Positions 1 to 9,900 of a DNA stretch of 64,000 nt are shown here, piece by piece (the first letter of the stretch is position 1; each line of letters starts with the position of its first letter). This stretch comes from Lepus europaeus (Eukaryota; Chordata; Mammalia; Lagomorpha; Leporidae). The notes under the pieces were generated by a model, which ran no database searches, was not told where the DNA came from, and was given only the letters and a program-made list of their open reading frames with translations. The position numbers were made by a program, and so were the translations under genes. The DNA is taken from positions 71,409,297 to 71,473,296 of the forward strand of contig NC_084836.1 of assembly GCF_033115175.1 (NCBI RefSeq), read 5' to 3'.

Positions 1-159
1 AGCACTTGGGCCATCCTCCACTGCACTCCCAGGCCACAGTAGAGAGCTGGCCTGGAAGAGGGGCAACCGGGACAGAATCCGGTGCCCCGACCGGGACTAG
101 AACCCGGGGTGCCGGCGCTGCTAGGTGGAGGATTAGCCTGTTGAGCCATGGCGCCGGCC
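1..159 (-). mobile_element. young-type C SINE, cut by window start
   Basis: Head end on the - strand (GAGCCATGGCGCCGGCC) with the B-box complement GGGACTAGAACC. The tail lies before the window. Confidence 0.85.
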
Positions 160-479
160 AGAAAAAAGATTTTTAAAAAATCCAGATACACTAGCAGTAG
201 ACCCATAAGCATAGATAACAGTGAAATAAGGTAAAATAATTAGGAAGAGATGAACTTATTTAACTTTTTATTTCAAATAACTTTAAATTTGAAAAAAAAA
301 TTGCAAAATTATATAAAGTTCTCATATACCCCACATCCAGAGTCCCCTATTATTAACATATTACTCATAATCGGTGAACCATGCCGACTTCCTCTGCTTT
401 TTCTCCAGACTCCCTCTTATCCATCTTACCCCTCTCAGCCTCTAAAAATCAAATTTTGTGTCCAGAATTGAGGCTGTTT

Positions 480-625
480 TTTTAGCTCCCACATATGAGG
501 AAGAACATGAGGTATTTGTCTTTTTGTGTCTGACTTAATTCACTTAACATGATATCTTCTAGTTCTATCCATATTGCTGCCAATAACAGTTTATCTTTTA
601 TGACTGAATAGTATTCTATAAGGTG
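480..625 (-). mobile_element. old L1 3' fragment
   Basis: CACATATGAGGAAGAACATG through TGACTGAATAGTATTCTAT matches the antisense of mammalian L1 3'-region sequence. Interrupted by decay and followed by a C SINE. Confidence 0.65.
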
Positions 626-650
626 AGTTTTTAGTATTTACTACTTTTAC

Positions 651-975
651 TTTTTTTTTTTTTTAAAGATTTACGTTTATTGGAAAAGCAGAGCAAGAGA
701 GAGAGGAAGAGACAGACCTTCCATCCACTTGTTGATTCTCTAAGTGACTGCAGCAGCCAAATTTGGGCCAGCTCAAGTAAGGAGCCAGGAATTCCATAAT
801 GGTCTCCTACATGAGTGGCAAGGGCCCAAGTATCTGGGCCATCCTCTGCTCCCTTCTCAGGCATGTTAGTAGGAAGCTGGATGGAACTAGAGAAGCTGGG
901 ACTAGAACTAGCCTCCAGTAGAGAATACTGGTGTCACAAATAGTAGCTTAACACGTTGTATCACAATACTGGCCC
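651..975 (-). mobile_element. older-type C SINE
   Basis: Poly-T/AAAGATTT tail at left, head ACTGGCCCC at right; moderately diverged. Confidence 0.75.
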
Positions 976-1049
976 CCTAATGGGAAAAGTAGACAACTAG
1001 CAGGAATATATGGGTGATATAAGCAGAGATGAAATCTCTGAGAATCAAA

Positions 1050-1372
1050 GGAGGTGCGATGCTGTGGCGTAGAGGGTAAAGCTGCTGCCTGAGTGGTCAT
1101 ATGAGAACTGGTTCAAGTCCCGGCTGCTCCATTTCTGATGCAGCTCTTTGCTATGGCCTGGGAAAGCAGTAGAAGATGGCCCAAGTCCTTGGACCCCTGC
1201 ACCTGCATGGGAGACCCACGAAGAAGCTCCTGGCTCCTGATTGGCGCAGGTCTGGCTGTTGCGGCCAACTGGGGAGTGAACCAGCAGATGGAAGATCTCT
1301 CTTTCTCTCTCTGCCTCTCCTTCTCTGTGACTTTCAAGTAAAATAAATAAATCTTTAAAATCTTTTTAAAAA
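1050..1372 (+). mobile_element. older-type C SINE
   Basis: GATGCTGTGGCG head through AAATAAATAAATCTTTAAA tail. Confidence 0.8.
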
Positions 1373-1382
1373 GTGTATCAGG

Positions 1383-1953
1383 AGGGGTGGGCATGCAGCC
1401 TGGCAGTTAAAACACTGGTTAAGAGGTATATATCCCATATTGGAGTACTTGGGTTCAATACCCTGCTCTCCTGACTCCAGCTTCCTGCTGATGCAGACTG
1501 GGAGAGGCAGCAGTGATGGTTCAAGTGACTGGGTTCCTGCACCCACATGGGAGACTTGGACTGTGTTCCTGGCTCCTGTTTTCAGAACCCCAGCTATTAA
1601 TAAGTATTTGGGGAGTGAACCAGCAGATGGGAGGTCTCGGTTTCTGCTGGTAAAGCTGCCACCTGAGATGCCAGCATCCCATATGGGTGCCAGTTTGTGT
1701 CATGTTGCTCTACTTCCGATCCAGCTCCCTGCTAAAGGCCTGGTCAAAGCAGCAAAGATGCCCAAGTGCTTGGGTCCTGCCACCCATGTGGGAGACCTAG
1801 TTGAAGCTCCTGGACTTGGCCTGGCCCAGCTTCAGCCACTGCAGGGACACTGCAGCCATCTGAGGAGTGAACCAGTGGATGAAAGATTTATCTCTCCCTG
1901 CACTTTCTCTTTGTAACTGTTTCAAATAAGTAAGTAAATTAAAAAAAAAAAAT
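1383..1953 (+). mobile_element. two older-type C SINEs in tandem
   Basis: First copy about 1383-1643, second about 1645-1953. The second lacks its head and ends in TTTCAAATAAGTAAGTAAATT plus A-run. Confidence 0.7.
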
Positions 1954-2010
1954 CCACTGTACTCTATTGTCAAATATAACCACAGTTAATTCAGGAATCT
2001 AACAAAACTT

Positions 2011-2303
2011 GGTGTGTGCATTTGGCCCAGTGGTTAAAATGCCTGTGTCCCACACTGAAGTACCTGAGCTCAATACCTGGCTCTAGCTCCTAATTCCAGC
2101 TTCCTGGTAATGAAGACCTTGGGTGGCAGCAGTGATAGCTTAAGCAACTGGGTCTCTGCCACTAACATGGGAGTCCTAGTTTGCGATCCCGGTTCCTAGC
2201 TTTGGTCCCTACTCAGCCCCAGTCATTGTGTGCATTTGAGGAGTTGCCCAGCGATGAAACTGTCTGTCTCTATGCCTCTCAAAGAAAATGGAAAAAAAAA
2301 AAT
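2011..2303 (+). mobile_element. old, diverged C SINE
   Basis: CATTTGGCCCAGTGGTTAAAATGCC head and A-rich tail; many substitutions. Confidence 0.65.
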
Positions 2304-2517
2304 GTTGGCAAGCCTCAAAGCATTCTGCAAGAAATCAGCTCGCTACTGGAAATTTATGATAAAAGATTATAAATTTTATGTTTTATAAATTATAGTCTAT
2401 ACACCCTTTATATTAGATTTTAAAATGAACTTAGATGCGCATATATATACATATATATAATTTTTAATGGACAATTGTTAATAAGTTACCAACACACACA
2501 AATACCATAGCTGATTT

Positions 2518-2843
2518 TAAAGATTTACTTATTTGAAAGGCAGAGTTACAGAGAGGGAGGGGGAGAGAGCACGAGAGATCGATCTTCATCCATTGGTTTA
2601 ATTCCTTAAATGGCTACAACAGCCAGGGCTAGGCCAGGCTGGAGCCAGCAATCTAGAACACCATCCAGGTCTCCCACATAGATGCAAGGGCCTAAGCACT
2701 TGGGCCATCTTCTGCTGCTTTCCCAGGCACATTAGCAGGGAGCTGGATTGGAAGCAGAGCAGATGAGACTTTAACTGGTGTCCATATGGAATACCAGCAT
2801 CATAGGCAGCGGCTTTACTCACTGTGCAACAATGCTGGCCCCA
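2518..2843 (-). mobile_element. older-type C SINE
   Basis: AAAGATTTACTTATTTGAAAGG tail complement to ATGCTGGCCCC head. Confidence 0.75.
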
Positions 2844-2989
2844 CCACAGTGCTGTTGATTTTAAACTATCATGGAATTGAGGAATGTTGCCAATAGCCCC
2901 ATCCTTTCATATTTTAAATGGAGACTATATGAATGTTGAGTAGAAATTGTTATGTTTGACATGATTAAAAGATGACATATGCATAGTGC

Positions 2990-3300
2990 AAAATAAGATG
3001 AGAGTGACAGGGAGAGAGGAAGAGGTAAAGGAGGGAGAGACAGACACACACAGATCTTCCACCTGCTAGTTCATTCCCCAATGCCTGCAACAGCCAGGAC
3101 TGGGCCTGGCTAAAGTCAAGACCCAGGATCACCATCTGGGTCTCCTGGGAGGCAGGGACCCAAGTACTTGGGCCATCATCTACAGCTTTCTCAGGTGCAT
3201 GAGCAGGAAGCTGGATTGGAAGGAGAGAAGCCATGACTGGAACAGACATTCCAATATGCACATGGGCAGCTTAACTCACTGCACCACAATGCCTGTATCC
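2990..3300 (-). mobile_element. older-type C SINE
   Basis: GAGAGTGACAGGGAGAGAGG to CACCACAATGCCTG; diverged. Between this and 4,330 only the L1 piece at 3,490 is recognisable. Confidence 0.65.
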
Positions 3301-3489
3301 TATTGAAATTTTTTTTAAAAAAGGAAAATTCCTGTGGCTTAAGATTTGTCAGTGGTTCTTTAAGGGCACTGTATCTGAAGGCTAATGTTATGTTTACAAT
3401 ATAACTTGCACTGAATACCTAATATGTGCCGGATGGTCTTCTATCAGAATGCAGAGATATCATTCAACAACACACCAAAAGAAGAGCTG

Positions 3490-3765
3490 GCATCTTTGAG
3501 GACTTTATACTAAATGAAATAAGCCAATCACGGGACACAAATACTCTATATACACGTATCTGAGGCATCTGAAGTTGTCAGCACCACAGAAACGGGAACT
3601 AGAATGATGGCTGCCAGGGGCTAGAAGGGAAAATGGGAGTTGTTCAATGTGTACAGTGTCAGTAGTGCATGATGAAAACGTTCTTGAGGTCTGCTGTACA
3701 ACAATGTGAATAAAGTTGATGCCACTGAATTGTACAATTAAAATTGTTAAGATGGTTGGTGGGCG
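3490..3765 (+). mobile_element. old L1 3'-end fragment (L1MA-like)
   Basis: AAATGAAATAAGCCAATCAC, GATGGCTGCCAGGGGCTAG and CAACAATGTGAATAAAGTTG follow the order of an L1M 3' UTR. Confidence 0.65.
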
Positions 3766-4329
3766 GGGAGTGGGGGAGAGTGGGAAGAATAGTTGGGGTG
3801 TGAATCCAGGCCTGTCTCACAAACTCATATTTAGCATTATGTTATTATTGTTTCCTACTTTCAAATAATTACATCTTGAGACAAAAGAATATGTCTTTTC
3901 TTTGACAGGCTCCCTGTTCTGTATGGCAGGGTAGCAAGCCATGGGCAGAGGCTGCATTGCCTGGAGCCTGACAGGTACCAGAACTTTTTCCTGGAAGAAT
4001 GGCATGCTCAATAGAAATGGCAAATTCAATACGGAGTCATTAATCCAAGAGATTAAGTGGAGAATCAAACACAGGTCAAAGAATTAGGTAAGAAGAATCC
4101 TGGGGAAATAGTTTTGGCTGTTTAAGAAACAATACATGACTCCGTAACTGAAAAAATGCTTAGTCTATTAAAAGAAAAGAGTCTGTGATAGAAGAAGTTT
4201 AAAATCAATGTTTTTTTAGCTTATAACCTGAAGTGAGTTATTATGGGCAGTATACAGCAGAGCAGGGCCTCAAATAGAATGAAATACTTCTGAGGATGAA
4301 TTAGAATCAAATGTTAGAAATGATGAAAC

Positions 4330-4644
4330 CCGGCCAGCGCTGTGGCTCAATAGGCTAATCCTCCACCTTACGGTGCTGGCACACCGGATTCTAGTCCCTG
4401 TTGCCCCTCTTCCAGGCCAGCCCTCTGCTATGGCCCGGGAGTGCAGTGGAGGATGGCCCAAGTGCTTGGGCCTTGCACCCGCATGGGAGACCAGGAGAAG
4501 CACCTGGCTCCTGCCTTTGGACCAGCGCAGTGCGCCGGCCGCAGTGGCCATTGGAGGGTGAACCAACGGCAAAGGAAGACCTTTCTCTCTGTCTCTCTCT
4601 CACTATCCACTCTGCCTGTCAAAAAAAAAAAAAAAAAAAAAAAA
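4330..4644 (+). mobile_element. young-type C SINE
   Basis: GCCAGCGCTGTGGCTCAATA head, CTCTGCCTGTC then a long A-run. Carries the CACCCGCATGGGAG version of the body. Confidence 0.85.
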
Positions 4645-4790
4645 GAAACCCAAAATATAAAAGCAAAACAAAGGATTATCTAAAGCTATGCAAACTTAAG
4701 GTAAATTGAGTGTGGGTCCAGAAAAGCAGGAAGGCAGCTTGCCAGAATGCAAAGAATAACTTGTTTTTAAGATCTACACTTAGAGGACCG

Positions 4791-5074
4791 CTGCTGTGGT
4801 GCAGCGGGTTAAAGCCCCAGCCTGCAGTGCCGACATCCCATAAAGGCGCTGATTCAAGTCCTGGATGCTCCGCTTCTGATCCAGCTCTCTGCTGTGGCCT
4901 GGGAAAGCAGTGGAAGATGGCCCAAGTCCTTGGGTCCCTGCACCCACATGGGAGACCTGAGCTCTGGTCATTGTGGTCATTTGGGGAGTGAACCAGAGGA
5001 TGGAGACCCCCCCCCCCCCCCCCGGCTCTACCTCTCTGTAACTCTGCCTTTCAAATAAAATAAATGAAAAAAAA
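4791..5074 (+). mobile_element. older-type C SINE with C homopolymer
   Basis: Typical body. The pyrimidine tract contains a run of about 16 C at 5009-5024. Confidence 0.8.
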
Positions 5075-5148
5075 GCTACACTTAGGGGATGTCATTTGGT
5101 ATGGCAGGTTAGCTGCTGCTTGAGGCTGGTTTTCTTTCTTTCTTTCTT

Positions 5149-5568
5149 TTTTTTTTTAAAGATTTATTTGAAAGGCAGAGTTACAGAGAGGCAGAGGCAG
5201 AGAGAGAGAGAGAAAAGTCTTCCATCCATGGGTTCATTCCCCAAATTGCCGCAACAGCTGGAGCTGAGCTGATCCGAAGCCAGCAGCCAGGAGCTTCCTC
5301 CGTCTCCCACGCGGGGGCAGGGACCCAAGGACTTGGGCCAACTTCTACTGCTTTCCCAGGCCATAGCAGGGAGCTGGATCGGAAGTGGTGGAGGAGCCGG
5401 GACTCGAACCAGCGCCCATATGGGATGTTGGCACTGCTGGTGGCAGTTTTACCCTCTATGCCACAGCACCAGCCACTGGCACCCTGGCTGCTTAGTCTCT
5501 GATGCAGCTTCCTCTCTATCACTACCTTTCAAATAAATAAATAAGTAAATAAATCTTTAAAAAAAATA
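5149..5568 (-). mobile_element. C SINE (-) followed by a C SINE tail fragment (+)
   Basis: Full - copy to about 5476. Then a + fragment of about 90 bases ending AAATAAATAAGTAAATAAATC. Confidence 0.75.
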
Positions 5569-5639
5569 AAGTCTACAAGTATTAGCAGTATAGTGTAAGG
5601 CAAGCTCCTTGATATTCCACCAGCCTGTTTGTATACTCC

Positions 5640-5765
5640 AGGGTGTCACGAACGTTTATTTGCTGATGGTCTGAGTATCTTCTAGGGGCCAGGGCTGTAC
5701 TACTCAGGAGCTGGAGGGACAGAAATGAAAGCACTGTCCTGTATTTGCTCTCGGCTACTATGCAA
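5640..5765 (+). repeat. probable L2 fragment
   Basis: TTTATTTGCTGATGG, GGGGCCAGGGCTGTACTACT and GGACAGAAATGAAAG have the order of an L2 3' region. The rest of 5,570-5,880 shows nothing I recognise. Confidence 0.4.
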
Positions 5766-6469
5766 CGTAATGAGACCTACAGACCGTTTCAAGTACGAGT
5801 GCAAACTCACTAAATCCTCATTTACTCCCGTTCACAACCTGATACTTAAAACGTAGGTACTAACAATTGCATTTTTTAAGAGTCAGAAATGGGGCCTCTT
5901 GCCCAGCATCAAGACGTCGGAGCCACTTCACCACCCGAGACAGGAAGGCCCAAGTTTGCGCCCATGGCGGGTGGTGGAGGGAACCTCCCGCGTCGAGGGG
6001 TGCGGCTTGAAACCTTCTGCACACGGGGATTAAATATTACTAAGAATGACGATGATGAAGGCAAACGGCGCATGGAGACGTCAGCGTCGTGCTCGGGACC
6101 GGCAAGCACTGAGTGAGTGCTGCTAACTTCACGCTACCCCTTCCCGGGCCACCACTGCTCCTGTTCTCACGGGTTTGGGCTACTTATTACGAGGTGGATG
6201 ATCAAACGAGTGGCAGTGCTCGGCACCCACCAGCAATATTAAAAAAAGCCCGCCTCTGCTGGCTTTACGTCTCCGCCGTACGACAGCGGCTACGCTCTTC
6301 GCTTCTCACCTATTCTACAAAGCTCTGCTTCCGTCCCATTTTACGTCGCCACTTCGGCCACGAGCAAAGTTCTCGCAGGAGCCACCGAGCGGCGCGTGGG
6401 CGTGAGCCGCCACCATAACAGTCCCAGGAACCGCCTCGCGGCCCCCCGCGACCAACCAGCGCGAGCTCA

Positions 6470-6817
6470 GCTCTCGCGCGAAGAGACGCGGTTTTTAAAC
6501 GTAAACGTCTGACTCCGCCCTACTCGGCGCGTGGGGTGGGGGTGGGGTCACGTGACCGGCGCCTGCGTCCTCGCTTCAAGGTCTTTCCTGGCGGTACGCG
6601 GGCTGCGCAGCCGACTACGGAGCGTCGCGATGGCCATTCCGGAAGTGGGCGCTCAGACTTCCGCTTCGTCGGCGGAAGCGTGTCACAAAGCCGGCCGTCG
6701 AATCCTAGCGGAAACTCGTCACGTCGCAGTTGCCCCCGCACGGCGGATGTGTGTCGCCGCGTAGGTGACGCTGGGAAGTGCTCGCAGCCTCTGCCGCTGC
6801 CTTCTGGTTGTAGCACT
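6470..6817 (+). promoter_or_regulatory. CCNT1: CCNT1 promoter and 5' UTR
   Basis: GC-rich, CpG-dense DNA before the CCNT1 start. It holds a palindromic E-box GTCACGTGAC (6547-6556, USF/CLEAR type). It also has a cluster of ETS/GABP-type cores: CCGGAAGTG at 6639, ACTTCCGC at 6657, GGCGGAAGCG at 6671. There is no TATA box. The transcription start cannot be placed by eye; motif spacing suggests it lies near or just after the ETS cluster. Confidence 0.6.
6630..6764 (+). other. upstream ORF in CCNT1 leader (44 codons)
   Basis: An ATG in a favourable context (GCGATGG) opens 44 codons and stops at 6762-6764, 53 bases before the CCNT1 ATG and in a different frame. If transcription starts upstream of 6630 it could reduce translation of cyclin T1. 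The peptide itself is not recognised. Confidence 0.35.
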
Positions 6818-6978
6818 ATGGAGGGAGAGAGGAAGAACAGCAACAAGCGGTGGTATTTTACTCGAGAACAGCTGGAGAACAGCCCATCCCGCCGGTGTGG
6901 CCTGGACCCCGATAAAGAACTTTCTTATCGCCAGCAGGCGGCCAATCTGCTTCAGGACATGGGTCAACGTCTTTTCGT
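6818..6978 (+). CDS. CCNT1: CCNT1 coding exon 1
   Basis: Encodes residues 1-53 plus two bases of codon 54 (MEGERKN...DMGQRLF). The donor starts at 6979 with GTATCCTT, a U12-type signature rather than GTAAGT. Residues Cys27 and Phe53 differ from the Phe and Asn that I recall in human. Conservation plus the phase match to exon 2 fixes the exon end. Confidence 0.93.
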
Positions 6979-9900
6979 GTATCCTTGCGGCCTAGGCCTT
7001 CGGGCCTGGGAGTCGGTGCCGGCCGGGCTCGGGGCGGGGACGGGAGGTGGGCAGGAGCCGGAGCGCTAGGTGAGCGAGCGCGCCGCGGGGCGGGCTGAAA
7101 GTCGGGGTTGGCGCCAGGGCAGCGAGGCGGAGTTCGTTTCCCGCTTGCTCACCCTTGCCGGGAATGCAGGCCCTTCCCGGCTTTGTGTTTCCACCGGTTC
7201 TCGTGGTCTGCCGGCTGCCTTTGAGCTTGTCCTTTCCCTTACGCCCTCGGGGTCTGGTGGAGGGTTCACTGTTGACGCCTGTCCCCCTTAAACTCGGCGT
7301 GTTAGCGATTCAGTACCCGAAAGCCTTGCACAGGTGGCTTAGAATTCGTGTCCAAGCAGTGGTTCCGAATCTGTGGCTCCCGCGTGCTGATTTAACTTGG
7401 TCAGAGGCTCCCTCCGTCCTGGCCCGCCTCGGTTCCTTGTCCGCCACGCTGCTTGGGGGCCAGACGTCGAAGTGGGCGCTGTTAGAAGTTCCGAGGAAGG
7501 AAAAGATGGCAGGTTGGGTGTGTAGGGTCTGCGTAGAGCTGTGGTTCTCATGTTTCCCACCGTTTGCGAGATTCTGGGTGCTTAACGCTAACGCCGAGTT
7601 TGAGTGTGTATTCGTTCCTTTCGTAATTCAAAATTGAGCGAATTCCGTGCTTTGTTTTTCCGCCCGAATGTATTTGCTTGTCGGAAGACGTTTGTTTTGC
7701 GTCGGAGGGAAGAATGTCGTTTTCAAGCTGCTTCTGTCGTGGGCTGAAAACTTTTTTCTGAAGTGCAGCTTCCATGTAATTGGTTGCTGACTGTCGTGTT
7801 TGTGGGGGTGCGCCCAGTCTGAAATGCAGGGGTTGCCCTCTGTTGCCAGCCTGTTTTCCATATCGAATTTGTTTCCTAAGCATCTGATCTGTACAGAGCT
7901 AAACCATGTTGTCTGAGATCCGGTTTTCAGTGTATCCTTGAAACTTTTTATATGTGTGTTATTCACCTTGTTGCTAAGTAACATTTCTGTATCTCATGTT
8001 GTTTGCGACGGCCTTAAGATGTAAGACATGAAAACAATTTTATTTTCAGCGAATGAATATCAGGCGTTTTGAAAAATGGTAGTCCCAGGGGTTGCTCTGT
8101 GGCCAGAGAGAGGTGGAACTGTAAACTTAATTGCTGGGGTGTGGAAGCTGAGGGAGATAGTGGTGACATACTCCCCAGGGCTATGGCTGCATCAGGGAGG
8201 ACCTTGTAAATGATGATAAAGAGATACCCTGAGCTAATGCATCATCTTTGCAGGATGTTCAGAAGGTGAGTGAAAGCATTCAAGAGCTCATTGGCCGGCG
8301 CTGCGGCTCAATAGGCTAATTCTCCGCCTGCGGCGCCGGCACCCTGGGTTCTAGTCCCTGTCGGGGCGCCAGATTCTATCCCGTTTGCCCCTCTTCCAGG
8401 CCAGCTCTCTACTGTGACCCGGGAGTGCAGTGGAGGATGGCCCAAGTGCTTGGCCCTTGCACCCGCATGGGAGACCAGGAGAAGCACCTGGCTCCTGCCT
8501 TCGGATCAGCGCGGTGTGCCGGCCGCGGTGGCCATTGGAGGGTGAACCAACGGCAAAGGAAGACCTTTCTCTCTGTCTCTCTCTTTCTCACTGTCCACTC
8601 TGCCTGTCAAAAAAAAAAAAAAAAAAAAAAAACACAAAAAACAAACAAAAAAAACAACCTAATTACATAGTTTTGTTTATAAGCCATATTGAGCCACACA
8701 GCCTGAGAAATTTAGTAATTTGGTGAATTTGTAGTGAGTACTTGTGTAAGTAAATGTGGAAGGCATTGTGGTCAGTGCCAGTTGGCAGTTAATAATTTGG
8801 CGGAGGAGAATGGGCTGCTTTCTGATTTGGAGAGGTAAGTAGGTTTTCCTTTAAGAGCATCTATCGTGCTTGGTCTTCTGGTCTTTCTGGAAGGGGCCAG
8901 AGGTTATGTTTTCTGGAAGTATCCTGCTTGTTTTTGCCTTAACTGGAGGACTTCAGCTCGCAGCTGACCATCAACACCGCTATAGTATACGTGCATCGAT
9001 TCTACATGATCCAATCCTTCACTCAGTTCCATCGAAATGTGAGTATGACTTTTCTTACGTGGTGTTCCCTTCGTGAGTCTTCTACATACCTGTTTCTTCA
9101 GGTTGGTCTTTGCCACTGAGCTGGGATTTGAACTTGAGGACTCTGCTGCTCACTTTCATTCTGTGTTACACTGTTGCTCTGAATCAGCTTTCCCATTTTC
9201 CTATGAAATGTAGTCTTCTGCACCCTTACAGTAGGTAGGTTCTCTAGTAACGAAATAGATTATCAAACGTGTAAAGATGTTTTTGTGGTGGGGGATGGCA
9301 TTAAAGTGGAAATCATATTTCAGTAGAGCTTTCAAAGCAGCAAATAATAATGTCACAGGAAAGCAAATGAATATAAGTAATTTAGATTTTCACAAACCTT
9401 TTACAAAATTCCAATCAATGCCCAGAGGATCTAGAAGGTACAAAATGTGGTAATGCCTCGAGAAATGAATTTTAAGAACAGAACAAAGAAGATGTTAGCA
9501 GTAAAAGACCTTTTTTTTTTTCCTCCTGGACAGATTATAAATTATGCTACTTTCAGTTTTGCTACCTGAAATGGTCCTAGTTAAGATTATTAGTAAGTAG
9601 CTTGGAAGTGAATGCATAGTGGTAGTCCACTAAGGCTGTATTTGTTTTAAAAACATTCCAAGGTAATGGGGATAAGCTTGAGGAACACTTTATATGGTTT
9701 GCTCATCAGAGATTTCATTATTTTTGTAAAAAGAAAAAGGTTATGCTTTTGAATAAATTTGTTTTAGGCTTTACTTTGGGATGATGGTTTTGAGTTTTTT
9801 TTTTTTTTTTTTTTTTAAAGCTCTTGGAAGAGAGTTTGTGAAGCTAGATATAGCTCCTGTAAAGTAAGAAATGGGCAGAATCCAGGGGCTGATATTGTGG

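Larger units (their letters stand above)
5900..7560. promoter_or_regulatory. CpG island over CCNT1 exon 1
   Basis: CG dinucleotides become frequent here after a CpG-poor, SINE-rich flank and thin out again inside intron 1. No SINE has landed in it. This is typical of a constitutively active mammalian promoter. Part of the upstream half (5.9-6.4 kb) could serve a divergent transcript, but no conserved exon is recognisable. Confidence 0.75.

Noticed and set aside
4401-4709. tRNA-like A and B boxes in many places
   Set aside because: They belong to the tRNA-derived heads of C SINEs; no copy folds as a complete tRNA.
6531-7069. Long open frame reading into cyclin T1 from upstream (possible N-terminal extension)
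   Set aside because: It has no ATG in frame before 6818 and the conserved protein starts at MEGERKN. The 3' part runs into intron 1.
7066-7269. Antisense frames near CCNT1 exon 1 as a divergent gene
   Set aside because: No splice structure, no conserved protein, and entirely inside the CpG island; a divergent non-coding transcript cannot be excluded but is not supported.
9797-9830. Poly-T followed by AAAGC as the tail of a C SINE
   Set aside because: The next 60 bases lack SINE body sequence, so it is a lone T-run or a severely truncated tail.
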